Below, one piece after another: positions 16,194 to 23,378 of a stretch of 24,578 bases of DNA (position 1 is its first letter; every line of letters begins with the position of its first letter). The stretch lies in IMG/VR virus record IMGVR_UViG_3300042320_000015, positions 1 to 24,578 of that record; one strand, written 5' to 3'. The notes below the pieces were generated by a model. That model made no database searches, was not told where the DNA came from, and saw nothing but the letters and a program-made list of their open reading frames with translations. Position numbers and translations under genes: made by a program. Source of the DNA: a virus.

Positions 16194-17099
16194 TCAGTTG
16201 TTTTGAACGTAGATGACGCTCTTGGGGAAGTAGATGGCCACACCACCCACGCGAGCGTGAGCAGGCACCACGAACTCCAGACCACGTTGCTGAGGCGGGA
16301 ACAGCTCAAGCGGTTGCGGAATGTGCAGTTGCACCTTCTGCGGGTCACGCTTGTAAACCACCATGCGATTGGTGTTCAGTACGCTGTTGTCTGCATCGAG
16401 CTGATTGATCGGCTCAATGGATGTGATGTAGGGGTTGGTGCGCAGGAAGTATTCCAGCACAGTCACGTCCGAGGAATCGGAGTTGCGCTGGGTGGAGATC
16501 ACGCGGAAGTCCTCATAGGCAATGAGGATGGTGTCAGGCGTTTCCTTCATCTTGGAGCCGTTGACAATGGCAGTCACGCCATAGTTCAGCAGCTCAAGCA
16601 TTTCCTCAGAAGTGGTGCCGGAGTCGGTGAACCACTTGTCAGCCTGCAGCACGTCAACCGTGGAGTTGTTGAAGAAACCAGCCAGCGAAGCAGAAGCCTC
16701 ACCGAACATGGCAATCTCTTCTACTTTCTCCTCGTAGGCACGACGCACGGCAGCAGCACGACGCTGCTCCAGGGCGATGTTGGCCATTTGAGCAGCCCGC
16801 AGTTCCTGCACGGTGTAGCCGAAGCTGCCACCAAAGGAGCGGATGTTGATGCTCTTCTCCACTTGGCTAATGTCAGCCCGTGGCAGGTCATCAGCAGCGT
16901 CGGCCAGCAGGCGGAAGTCGCCAGTGCTGTTCATCACGCGGTAGGTGAAGGTTTGCGCTGCGTTACCGGCTTCGGCAGTCACAGGCAGAATGGTGGGGTA
17001 TTTGATGTCCGCGTAGACGGTCTCAAACACTTGGGGGCGGATGTACTCAAGCTGACGCTCAAGAAACAGGCCCGCCTCATCCATACGAAATTCAGACAT
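16194..17099 (-). CDS. Major capsid protein (HK97 fold, DUF2184-like)
   Basis: A 301-residue shell subunit. Support: length, position after protease and decoration genes, and sequence features of DUF2184/encapsulin-like capsid proteins. These include an N-terminal helix with LERQLEYIRPQVFETVYADI, a central ALEQRRAAAVRRAYEEKVEE helix (the spine helix) and a C-terminal section with PQPLELFPPQQRGLEFVVPA and ARVGGVAIYFP (A-domain/P-domain). It has a perfect AGGAGG Shine-Dalgarno sequence at 17108-17113 with an 8-base spacer, the strongest in the window, as expected for the most abundant protein. The N-terminal delta-type region is short because scaffold is supplied by the upstream gene. There is no cysteine. 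Confidence 0.85.
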   Translation of the reverse strand: MSEFRMDEAGLFLERQLEYIRPQVFETVYADIKYPTILPVTAEAGNAAQTFTYRVMNSTGDFRLLADAADDLPRADISQVEKSINIRSFGGSFGYTVQELRAAQMANIALEQRRAAAVRRAYEEKVEEIAMFGEASASLAGFFNNSTVDVLQADKWFTDSGTTSEEMLELLNYGVTAIVNGSKMKETPDTILIAYEDFRVISTQRNSDSSDVTVLEYFLRTNPYITSIEPINQLDADNSVLNTNRMVVYKRDPQKVQLHIPQPLELFPPQQRGLEFVVPAHARVGGVAIYFPKSVIYVQNN

Positions 17100-17114
17100 T
17101 GGTAGGGCCTCCTA

Positions 17115-17681
17115 TCAAGCAGTGGTGGTGTCAGCGGTGAGCGTGAACGAGGGACCGTTCAGCTCAAGGATTGCCAGCCCCGAAGCAGCGCTAGTCAGAT
17201 AGCGAGCATTGGAGAGCACAGCAGTACGGCCAGAGATGGACGTGGCGTGGAACTGACCGGCATACTTGACGCCAGTAGCAGTGTGAATCACGCGCACAGC
17301 CGAGGCAGGGGTGACAGAACCATGCACGTAGACGGCCACAGCGCCTTCGTTCATGACGTTGAGAGCTTGGTTGACTTTCACGCCAGGACGGCTGTTACCA
17401 TCAAGCGCAGTCTCGTCAACGTAGGTGAGGACATTGATGCCCACCACGGTTTCAGAAGTGCCAGAAATGGTCTTGGCAGAGTTGTCAACAGTGCCACCGC
17501 TGGCGTAGCTGAGCACGTTGCCGAAAGCAAGCACGCCAGCAGTCTCATTGACATAAGTGCCAATGGTGTTGTCGCGCATGTCGGAAAGCTGGCCTTCCAG
17601 CAGGGGATCATGCTGCAGGGCATAAGCCTGCTGCACGCCACCAGTGACGCCAGTTGCAGTTTGAGTGAAGGTGACGGCCAT
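17115..17681 (-). CDS. Putative head decoration/cement protein
   Basis: A 188-residue protein rich in Ala, Gly, Thr, Val and Ser with alternating beta-type sequence and no cysteine, typical of a small beta-rich capsid surface protein. It lies between the protease/scaffold gene and the major capsid gene, the position of lambda gpD and similar stabilising proteins. A strong Shine-Dalgarno sequence (AAGGAGAA, 17691-17698, 9-base spacer) lies within the end of the protease gene, consistent with high expression. The family is not identified with certainty; a DUF2190-like cement protein is my best guess. Confidence 0.6.
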   Translation of the reverse strand: MAVTFTQTATGVTGGVQQAYALQHDPLLEGQLSDMRDNTIGTYVNETAGVLAFGNVLSYASGGTVDNSAKTISGTSETVVGINVLTYVDETALDGNSRPGVKVNQALNVMNEGAVAVYVHGSVTPASAVRVIHTATGVKYAGQFHATSISGRTAVLSNARYLTSAASGLAILELNGPSFTLTADTTTA

Positions 17682-17683
17682 GA

Positions 17684-18301
17684 TCAGCGCTTCTCCTTAG
17701 TAACGGAAAGGGGGGTTTTCCAACCGTTCTGCAGACGCTCCATGTAGGAAGACGGTGCAGCCACAGGCGCGGCGATAGAAGCCACAGCCTTGCGGAGGTT
17801 GTCAGTCGAAGCCGAATCCTTGCGGGCGGTTTCCGACAGGGTGTCGAACATGGCCATCACGTAATCGTCGGAACGCTCCGACAGGTCAGAATCGCCACGT
17901 ACAGCCTTGATAGAGGCTTCCATGATTTCCCGAGCAGTCTTGCCGGAGAAGTCAAACTCGCTGTCCAGGGTGGTGCGAGCCTTGTCGATGAGAGCGATGC
18001 GCTCGTCTACAAGCGAATCAACGTTCACTTGCTTGGCGGCTTCAAGATCAGCCTTGGCGGCTTCAAGCTCTTGGGCAAGGGCATCGGCGCGGCCTTCGGC
18101 AGCGTCCATCTTCCCTTTCATCTCCTTCTCCATTGCGTCCATTTCTTCTTTCATCTTGGACGCTTCGGCCATCATGCCGTCGTGCATCTTCTTCATATCC
18201 TCGTAGGACTTCTTGGCATCCTCTCGTTCTTTGGTGACCGCCAGAGCAACGCTCTCGCTCACCTCAAACTCAGCGCCATCGAAATTGACTTTCGCAGTCA
18301 T
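17684..18301 (-). CDS. Putative nested scaffold protein from internal start
   Basis: In-frame internal start inside the protease gene: ATG at 18301-18299 preceded by GAGG (18310-18313) with an 8-base spacer. This is a better ribosome binding site than that of the full-length gene. The product would be 205 residues, beginning MTAKVNFDGAEFEVSES and comprising exactly the coiled-coil scaffold part without the protease. Lambda C/Nu3 uses the same arrangement to make far more scaffold than protease. Seen: the site and its frame. Inferred: that it is used. Confidence 0.55.
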   Translation of the reverse strand: MTAKVNFDGAEFEVSESVALAVTKEREDAKKSYEDMKKMHDGMMAEASKMKEEMDAMEKEMKGKMDAAEGRADALAQELEAAKADLEAAKQVNVDSLVDERIALIDKARTTLDSEFDFSGKTAREIMEASIKAVRGDSDLSERSDDYVMAMFDTLSETARKDSASTDNLRKAVASIAAPVAAPSSYMERLQNGWKTPLSVTKEKR

Positions 18302-18874
18302 AGATGGTTCCTCGTAATTGAGTAGGGTTGGGTTTGCTGCATCAAGGCGATCAAGATGCAGCTTCACTTGCGGGCCTGCGCGGCCACGCCTGACAACGGC
18401 CACATGGTTGCCACTAATTGAACGTTGAACGCCGTCATAGTGCTCGCCGTCGTCGGTAACGCCAGGTGTCGAGTCGTATTCAACCCTGTAACCCGCGCTC
18501 ACCTCTTGAACATCTTTCCGCAGGATCTTCTCAATGGCATCTTTGTCAGTGATAGTCATGACAGCACGGACAAATCCGTTGTCATAAACCACTTTTGTAC
18601 CAGTGAAACCAATTTGGTGTTCTTTGGTATTGTTGCTATCAAGAAGGACGGATGGGTGTTCAAACGTGATTGCCTTGCCCGCAAATGAAGCAAGGCTTTC
18701 TGCTGAGCCAACTTCTTCCGCTGGACGATATTCCTTACGAATGGAACCATCGGCGTCAGTGTACAGTTGCACACCAGTACGCGCAATGGTCGCCCAAGCA
18801 CGAAGGTAGCCTTCCGGCGTCACCTCGTACTTGTCAATGGGGGATACGTCGTAACGAAAAGAAGTTTCGCTCAT
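17684..18874 (-). CDS. Capsid maturation protease with scaffold domain (DUF2213-type)
   Basis: A 396-residue protein. The N-terminal about 175 residues match the DUF2213 prohead protease type: EHP (H73), EVSAGYR (S126) and GNHVAVVRRGRAG (H157). H73 and S126 are the likely catalytic pair by analogy with herpesvirus-like phage proteases. The C-terminal half from about residue 192 is rich in Lys, Glu, Met and Ala with heptad character (QELEAAKADLEAAK), as expected for a coiled-coil scaffold that fills the prohead and is later digested. It sits directly before the decoration-like and major capsid genes, the usual order. The start at 18874 has no clear Shine-Dalgarno sequence. An internal start for a separate scaffold is listed on its own. 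Confidence 0.8.
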   Translation of the reverse strand: MSETSFRYDVSPIDKYEVTPEGYLRAWATIARTGVQLYTDADGSIRKEYRPAEEVGSAESLASFAGKAITFEHPSVLLDSNNTKEHQIGFTGTKVVYDNGFVRAVMTITDKDAIEKILRKDVQEVSAGYRVEYDSTPGVTDDGEHYDGVQRSISGNHVAVVRRGRAGPQVKLHLDRLDAANPTLLNYEEPSMTAKVNFDGAEFEVSESVALAVTKEREDAKKSYEDMKKMHDGMMAEASKMKEEMDAMEKEMKGKMDAAEGRADALAQELEAAKADLEAAKQVNVDSLVDERIALIDKARTTLDSEFDFSGKTAREIMEASIKAVRGDSDLSERSDDYVMAMFDTLSETARKDSASTDNLRKAVASIAAPVAAPSSYMERLQNGWKTPLSVTKEKR

Positions 18875-18935
18875 GAAACAACACTAACGAATGGAGCTGT
18901 CTATACTGCAATTCTTGTGCCAGAGATGAAACACC
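18875..18935. promoter_or_regulatory. Divergent control region between regulator and capsid operon
   Basis: A 61-base gap separating the start codons of the XRE-type gene (plus) and the protease gene (minus). On the plus strand TATACT at 18902-18907 is a fair -10 box for the regulator, but no good -35 is seen. On the minus strand there is a sigma-54-like element (listed separately). ATGAAACA occurs as a direct repeat at 18873-18880 and 18926-18933, 53 bases apart, which might be operator half-sites. The protease gene has no clear Shine-Dalgarno sequence. Promoter function is inferred from layout. Confidence 0.45.
18907..18922 (-). promoter_or_regulatory. Sigma-54-like -24/-12 element
   Basis: Minus-strand sequence TGGCACAAGAATTGCA matches the sigma-54 core TGGCAC-N5-TTGCW, with ten bases between the GG and GC pairs, as required. 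It would start transcription about 20 bases before the protease ATG at 18874. No enhancer-binding site was identified. Chance occurrence is possible, and cyanobacterial hosts lack this sigma factor. Confidence 0.3.
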
Positions 18936-19238
18936 ATGCGCTACCTAGTTAGCAGCACAATTAGCGCTGCACGGATGCCCCATCACCAGCGCAAGCTAGT
19001 CGTTGCGGAAAGAATGAAAGAAGCCCGCCTTAATAGCGGGCTCAGTCAGCGTGACGTTGCCAAAGAGCTGCACATAGGGGCTTCCACTTATTGCCGCATG
19101 GAAAGAGCCGAAACAGAACCATCCGCAGTGCAATTGGCAACACTTAGCGGACTTTACACCCTTTCCGTGCTTTGGTTTTTAGGGATACCTAGTTATGTCG
19201 TTGATGCTCAATCGTCGTCATCATCGTCCATACCCTGA
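18936..19238 (+). CDS. XRE-type helix-turn-helix regulator
   Basis: The only gene on the plus strand. 100 residues; the lambda-repressor-like HTH spans about residues 26-82: RMKEARLNSGLSQRDVAKEL, then HIGASTYCRMERAETEP and LATLSGLYTLSVLWFLG. This is a classic XRE/Cro-CI fold with the recognition helix near GASTYCRME. No peptidase or ligand domain follows; the C-terminus is a short tail with six serines. The start at 18936 has only a weak purine run upstream; Met14 at 18975 is an alternative. It diverges from the protease/capsid genes across a 61-base gap and converges on the acidic small gene. Control of the capsid operon or of itself is a natural inference. Confidence 0.8.
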   Translation: MRYLVSSTISAARMPHHQRKLVVAERMKEARLNSGLSQRDVAKELHIGASTYCRMERAETEPSAVQLATLSGLYTLSVLWFLGIPSYVVDAQSSSSSSIP

Positions 19239-19531
19239 CCCCTGATTGCCCTCACCTGGCTTTCCACGCCAGCCATGACATACGCCTTGGCAATAGCCTC
19301 CGCTTCAAACACCAGCATCTTCACAGGCACGCAGTCCTCATGCGGCTTCTCGTAGTAGTTTTCTACGAACATGTGGGTTTCGTCGTGCCGCCCATTTTTG
19401 AAATGTTGCCGCTCAACTAGCCGCCAATGGGGAGTGTCTCGATGCTCATGCGCCGACAGGATGGAGAGGGCTTGCATGATGCCAATGCCATCATCATCCT
19501 CGTCTTCCATCGTGTGAACGTGCTCGTTCAT
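19208..19531 (-). CDS. Small acidic protein of unknown function
   Basis: A 107-residue protein I do not recognise. It has an acidic N-terminus (MEDEDDDGIG), a middle section rich in His, Tyr and Glu, and ends in six consecutive aspartates. Its ATG overlaps the stop of the preceding gene in an ATGA junction, so it belongs to the minus-strand operon. Its 3' end overlaps the 3' end of the convergent XRE-type gene by 31 bases; the aspartate run and that protein's serine run are coded by the same trinucleotide tract. It is the last gene before the minus-strand operon meets the opposing gene. Confidence 0.6.
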   Translation of the reverse strand: MNEHVHTMEDEDDDGIGIMQALSILSAHEHRDTPHWRLVERQHFKNGRHDETHMFVENYYEKPHEDCVPVKMLVFEAEAIAKAYVMAGVESQVRAIRGQGMDDDDDD

Positions 19532-20109
19532 TGCTTTTTGCGGCGACTCTCAACCATCTTAATGATGCGACTTGCCCACGCCCTACCCGCGTCCGATCCC
19601 CAGAGCAACCAAGCGATTCGGCCAGCATCATCCTCGCCTCCGCTCTTGTTCTTTTCGTGCCGAGAGAAGAATGCCGCCATGCGCTTGATCGTTTCGTAGC
19701 TCACTGCCTCTCCGTTGGCCAAGCTTGTCGCCCTAGCCACACCACTACCAATGCCTTGCTTGCCTGCCTCTTGCGTGGTCAGACCACCTTTACCGTGCTT
19801 CTTGCGCAGCTCCAGTCCTCTGCGAGCAGCAGAGCGAACAGACGATGGAGGGGAAAATGATTCAGAGTCGCCCCTGCCGTCTTCTTCATAGTCATCATCT
19901 CCGCCAAGCTCCTTCATGAAGGCGAGGTAGTATTCATCGCCCATGTCTTTTTTGGACTTGCGCGACATGCCAGCTTCTGAGAGGGCAATGGCGAGAGCGC
20001 GTCGGGGGTCAACAACCTTCTCCCCACTGCTGCTTTTGAGCTTGCCGCTTTTGAACTCACGCAAAACAAGCCGAATCTTGGCTTGCTGCTTTTTGTCAGC
20101 CATTGTCAC
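19528..20109 (-). CDS. Basic phage protein with DUF6496-like N-terminus
   Basis: About 193 residues from GTG 20109; ATG 20103 is an equally good or better start, with TGGG at normal distance. The N-terminal part LREFKSGKLKSSSGEKVVDP (about residues 16-35) followed by RRALAIALSEAG resembles the small DUF6496 domain. An acidic linker follows, then a compact domain from about residue 88 with RRGLELRKKHGKGG, FFSRHEKNK and IAWLLWGSDAGRAWA, a pattern I recognise as recurrent in phage head-region proteins without a firm function. No catalytic motif is obvious. Position between the sugar cassette and the protease suggests a minor virion or assembly protein; this is inference. Confidence 0.65.
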   Translation of the reverse strand: MTMADKKQQAKIRLVLREFKSGKLKSSSGEKVVDPRRALAIALSEAGMSRKSKKDMGDEYYLAFMKELGGDDDYEEDGRGDSESFSPPSSVRSAARRGLELRKKHGKGGLTTQEAGKQGIGSGVARATSLANGEAVSYETIKRMAAFFSRHEKNKSGGEDDAGRIAWLLWGSDAGRAWASRIIKMVESRRKKQ

Positions 20110-20732
20110 ACCCAGTCATAAAGCGCCACCTTTGACCTGGCGCAGTCTTCCACAATCGTAGCTTTGGTCTGCAGAATCTCGTTGTGACGTGACTTACCTT
20201 GCCAGAAGCGATCATGCCACTCAACATAAATTGTTTTCACCCATCGCCCCACATTTTCGACTTCCAGCAAACGCGGCAATACAGTAAACTCTGCTCCCTC
20301 AATGTCGCACTTGATATAGATGGTCGCTTCGTCGTCCGCGTCGATGATTTCTTGCACCACTCGCTTTACGTCCATTGACTCCACGTAAAGCTCTTGGCAT
20401 TGGTGCCGCTCGATTTCCGCCAGTGGCTCCATCACGCAAGTAGACGCAGCGCTATAACCAGGCAGCCACTTGAAAGTGATTAGGGCATCTTCTGTGCCAA
20501 TAGCAGCATGAAAAGCCTGAAACGAAAGAAAGCGTTTTTCAAGGGAGGGAATGGCGGACTTATTTGCCTGTACTGCATGAGCAGACGGCTCAAACGTGAG
20601 AACATGCCAGTCATAGGGAGGCTCCTTGCCAAAAAATAGTTGCTTTTCAAACGTAAGCAAGCCGCTTTCGCAACCTGAATACTTCCCGCCATTGTCTAGG
20701 TAGTGGGTGCCAAGGTCCAGAAAGTATTTCAC
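20106..20732 (-). CDS. FkbM-family methyltransferase
   Basis: A 208-residue SAM-dependent methyltransferase of the FkbM type. The SAM-binding first strand is FLDLGTH (residues 4-10), the second acidic strand is LTFEPS (45-50), and the family block IYIKCDIEGAEFTVL is at about 138-152. FkbM enzymes usually O-methylate sugars or polyketides, and their place next to glycosyltransferases often means capping or decoration of a glycan. The start is GTG at 20732, overlapping the stop of the sugar transferase; its own stop overlaps the GTG of the next frame. This tight coupling argues that the three enzymes are one unit. Substrate unknown. Confidence 0.82.
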   Translation of the reverse strand: MKYFLDLGTHYLDNGGKYSGCESGLLTFEKQLFFGKEPPYDWHVLTFEPSAHAVQANKSAIPSLEKRFLSFQAFHAAIGTEDALITFKWLPGYSAASTCVMEPLAEIERHQCQELYVESMDVKRVVQEIIDADDEATIYIKCDIEGAEFTVLPRLLEVENVGRWVKTIYVEWHDRFWQGKSRHNEILQTKATIVEDCARSKVALYDWV

Positions 20733-21439
20733 TGGTAAATCTGCCGATCTTGCCAGAGTTGATTGTAGTTGTTCGTACCCTTAGCCCCAAAAGCGGACAA
20801 GTCGCCACCTCCCGCAGGTTTGCCCCATGCAAGAATAGTTCCGTCTGGCAGAACGAAAGCAGTGTTCGTCTTGCTGTGAGTGGGTGTTAGCTGCAGGAAG
20901 TCGCCATAGACAAACGATGCCTGCTCGCCATTTTTTGCCAATGCTTGCCCTAGCACGGGAGTAGCAGTAGGGGACAATGGCGTGATGCCATAGTACCTGG
21001 TGGCCCAATTCTCCACCACTTGATCAATGGCATTAAGAAGCGCAGGATTGCCAGGCTTGGAAAACAATACTGCAGTCATGCACGCCCAGCAAGTGCCAGT
21101 AAACTTCTGAATCTCGCGGAACGCAAGGAAGTCAATGCGGTCGGCAAGCTCCACTGGTGAATGGAGCCTGATGGCAATGTCAAAGTACCAACCACCAACT
21201 GCGTAGAGGATGCAATAACGGCCAAGGTCAGCCTTGTTGGAATAGGAGCGAAGGCCGTCATAAGCCTTGACAACATTCCCTCCAAAGCGCTTAACAATGA
21301 ACTCTCTCAGTGTTTCGTTGTTGTAGCGAACATAGTCCGCACCAAGAAAGCCCTGTTGAACTGTGCTTGTCAATTGCTCCAGCGCAGGAGGCAGTTCTTT
21401 GCCGCCTTCATCAGTCAGAAAGATTTGCGAAACCTGCAT
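20729..21439 (-). CDS. DXD-type sugar transferase (Gly_transf_sug-like)
   Basis: About 236 residues. The core KADLGRYCILYAVGGWYFDI matches the conserved block of glycosyltransferases with a DXD motif (capsular polysaccharide/mannosyltransferase OCH1-like, GT-A fold), in which a nucleotide-sugar is bound through a divalent metal. Here the motif reads DIA (D87, A89 counted from the ATG), so the second aspartate is missing; activity or metal use may differ. I chose ATG at 21439 over the TTG at 21445, because AAGGTGA lies at normal spacing before the ATG. Its end overlaps the GTG start of the next gene by 3 bases. It probably acts with the preceding GT4 enzyme on the same acceptor (inference). 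Confidence 0.7.
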   Translation of the reverse strand: MQVSQIFLTDEGGKELPPALEQLTSTVQQGFLGADYVRYNNETLREFIVKRFGGNVVKAYDGLRSYSNKADLGRYCILYAVGGWYFDIAIRLHSPVELADRIDFLAFREIQKFTGTCWACMTAVLFSKPGNPALLNAIDQVVENWATRYYGITPLSPTATPVLGQALAKNGEQASFVYGDFLQLTPTHSKTNTAFVLPDGTILAWGKPAGGGDLSAFGAKGTNNYNQLWQDRQIYQ

Positions 21440-21441
21440 GA

Positions 21442-22665
21442 TCAATTCACCTTCACTGGAGCGCCAAAACCTTTGAACTCAGGAGCTGCAACGGCAGGCT
21501 TGAGCAATTCATTGATATAGCCCAGCATCTTGTTAGTGACATGCTCCCAAGAGAATTGATCCTCATGAATGCGTGAATAGCACCACGCGCCATCATCGTT
21601 CATCTTGTCTCGATCTTCGTAGTATTCCGTGAGCAGTTCGGCAAGGTGATCGGGTGATACTTGCCCGCGCTCCAGTCCATAGTTCCTGTCGGTTTCCCAG
21701 CTTTCAATGCGAATGCGAGGCACGTCGCTAAAGATTTCCTTCAGGCTTGTGTGGTCTGGCACTAGCTGCGGACGGCCAGTGGCGGCATGTTCAGTGTTGA
21801 CCAAGCCCCAGCCCTCACCCAAGCAAGTGTTGATACCCACGTCCACTGCGTTATACACCTTGTTGAGCTGCTCAATGGGAAGACAGTTATGCGTGGAGAA
21901 ATTCGGGCTGGTGAGAATGAGCTTGCCCGCAGGGTCGTAGCCTGCGTCCCTAGCCACACGTTTGAACAAAGGGATCAGTTCCCAGCCCATATCTTTGGCT
22001 CCCATGTTGAGCCACAGGCGAGCATCAGGCTTGTCTTTTGCAAACTTGATAAAGCCCTTGATGGTCAAGTCAATGCGTTTACGAGGCTGGTTCCTGTTGC
22101 CATTGAATACAATGAACGCATCATCTGGCACGCCAACATCCTTCCGGCATTGCTGCTTGTCAATGGGGAAGAACTTGGTAAAGTCCGTGCCATGGCCCAC
22201 AATTCCAACGGGACGCTCATAGCCCATCTTCACAATTTCGCCCTTGGCAAACTCTGTGTAGGTGACGAGCTTTTCCCATTTGTTCAGGGCAGGAAGTAGC
22301 TCAGGGAATAGTCCGTAGGAGTCGATGGGAGTGTAGACGCAGGTTTTGAAGCCTAGCTTCTCTTTCAGTGGCTCGATCTTATCAACAAGCGTGACCGCCA
22401 CCCAAATGTCATTGACAATAAACACCACGTCAGGCTGAATGGTTTGCACCAGTTCAGCAATGCGATGGGAACCGAATGGGTCGGAGCCATGCGCCATCGC
22501 CGGAAACATCTGACAATGCTGCTGCATTGGGGAAGGGTCCCCGTGATGATTGACGCACAGTGCAAACACGTCATGATCTTTGGCGAGGGCGGGAATGAGA
22601 TATTCGGCCACCCTGCCGAAGCCCGTCTGTACGCCAACGTCTCCGCAGTAGAGGATTCGTGTCAC
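21442..22665 (-). CDS. Glycosyltransferase, GT4 (GT-B) family
   Basis: A 407-residue retaining glycosyltransferase of the group 1/GT4 type, expected to move a sugar from a nucleotide-sugar to an acceptor in the cytoplasm. The N-terminal domain starts RILYCGDVGVQTGFGRVAE, a glycine-rich first strand and loop. The second Rossmann domain starts near residue 185 with VFNGNRNQPRKRID, the basic phosphate-binding region. The EX7E motif is GEGWGLVNTE (E284, E292) and is followed by HAATGRPQLVPDH. The start is GTG at 22665; no convincing Shine-Dalgarno sequence is seen. It lies 35 bases after the MuF-like gene and heads a three-gene sugar/methyl cassette. Acceptor unknown: virion proteins or host surface glycan are both possible. 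Confidence 0.85.
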   Translation of the reverse strand: MTRILYCGDVGVQTGFGRVAEYLIPALAKDHDVFALCVNHHGDPSPMQQHCQMFPAMAHGSDPFGSHRIAELVQTIQPDVVFIVNDIWVAVTLVDKIEPLKEKLGFKTCVYTPIDSYGLFPELLPALNKWEKLVTYTEFAKGEIVKMGYERPVGIVGHGTDFTKFFPIDKQQCRKDVGVPDDAFIVFNGNRNQPRKRIDLTIKGFIKFAKDKPDARLWLNMGAKDMGWELIPLFKRVARDAGYDPAGKLILTSPNFSTHNCLPIEQLNKVYNAVDVGINTCLGEGWGLVNTEHAATGRPQLVPDHTSLKEIFSDVPRIRIESWETDRNYGLERGQVSPDHLAELLTEYYEDRDKMNDDGAWCYSRIHEDQFSWEHVTNKMLGYINELLKPAVAAPEFKGFGAPVKVN

Positions 22666-22700
22666 TGAAAGAAAGAAGCTCGCTAGATACTAGGGCCTCT

Positions 22701-23378
22701 TCACACGGGAGCATTAGGCGCTTGCTGACGGTAGAACTCCACTCGGCATTTGCACCGTGCCCTGCATTGACAACGCTGCCCTGGCATCGGGAGGGTGCCG
22801 ATGGGGACAAGGCCGCGAGCTGCGTAGGCTGGGCAATCAGCGCAGTGCCGGGCTTGTGGGTCGAGGATGCGGCGCATCAGTCCATAGCCTTCCGCTTGCT
22901 TCCGAAGCTCCAAACCCTGCCAGTAAGAGCCACGTACACTTTCAGCGTACAAGCTGATACGAGCAACAGCCATGGCAGGACTAGCGCGGCCAGCCAGAAC
23001 GTCATTAGCAAAGTCCTGTAGATAAGCGTATTCTGCACGAAGCCTTTGACCGATGCGGCCATATTCGACACTGCCCATACTGTCCTTTCCGCCATGGCCA
23101 ATGATTGCTGTCTGAATGTGAGCTGCCTTGATGGCTTCCCTGACGCTGCCTTGCCATTGCTCCAGCGTGATGCTGCCATCGGCCATCATCTTTGTAACGC
23201 GCCTGAGCGTAGTGTCCAGCCTGCCAATGCGGCCATCTACTAAGGCTTCAACAGCCTTCTGGCTCATGAACCGTCCTTTCTCGTTGCGGTAGCGTCCAGT
23301 ACGTTGGTCGTAAGCCCACGCAGCGTCCAGCCTAGTGGCCAGCACGGCTTGAGACAGCCCGCTTAGGTCATTCAGCAT
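22701..23378 (-). CDS. MuF-like minor head protein
   Basis: A 225-residue protein directly after the portal, the usual place for Mu gpF-type minor head (head morphogenesis) proteins. The N-terminal half is helical and charged. The C-terminal part has the MuF-like pattern of paired cysteines: HCADC (C179, C182), then PIGTLPMPG, then CQC and CKC (C203, C205, C209, C211). H178 and these cysteines could bind a metal. It carries no toxin domain of the kind often fused to MuF proteins. The start ATG overlaps the portal stop by 11 bases, so translation is probably coupled. The role in capsid assembly or DNA ejection is inferred from family and position. Confidence 0.75.
   Translation of the reverse strand: MLNDLSGLSQAVLATRLDAAWAYDQRTGRYRNEKGRFMSQKAVEALVDGRIGRLDTTLRRVTKMMADGSITLEQWQGSVREAIKAAHIQTAIIGHGGKDSMGSVEYGRIGQRLRAEYAYLQDFANDVLAGRASPAMAVARISLYAESVRGSYWQGLELRKQAEGYGLMRRILDPQARHCADCPAYAARGLVPIGTLPMPGQRCQCRARCKCRVEFYRQQAPNAPV

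Noticed and set aside
16203-17105. 300-codon open frame on the plus strand opposite the major capsid gene
   Set aside because: It covers the capsid gene almost exactly, is His-rich and low-complexity, has no ribosome binding site and resembles no family; it is a codon-usage shadow.
18029-18070. Direct repeat of 15 bases (cttggcggcttcaag) 21 bases apart
   Set aside because: Explained by the heptad repeat LEAAKAD/LEAAKQV of the scaffold coiled coil; no separate DNA function needed.
21440-21445. TTG start for the DXD sugar transferase
   Set aside because: The ATG six bases later has AAGGTGA at good spacing and fits the family start better.
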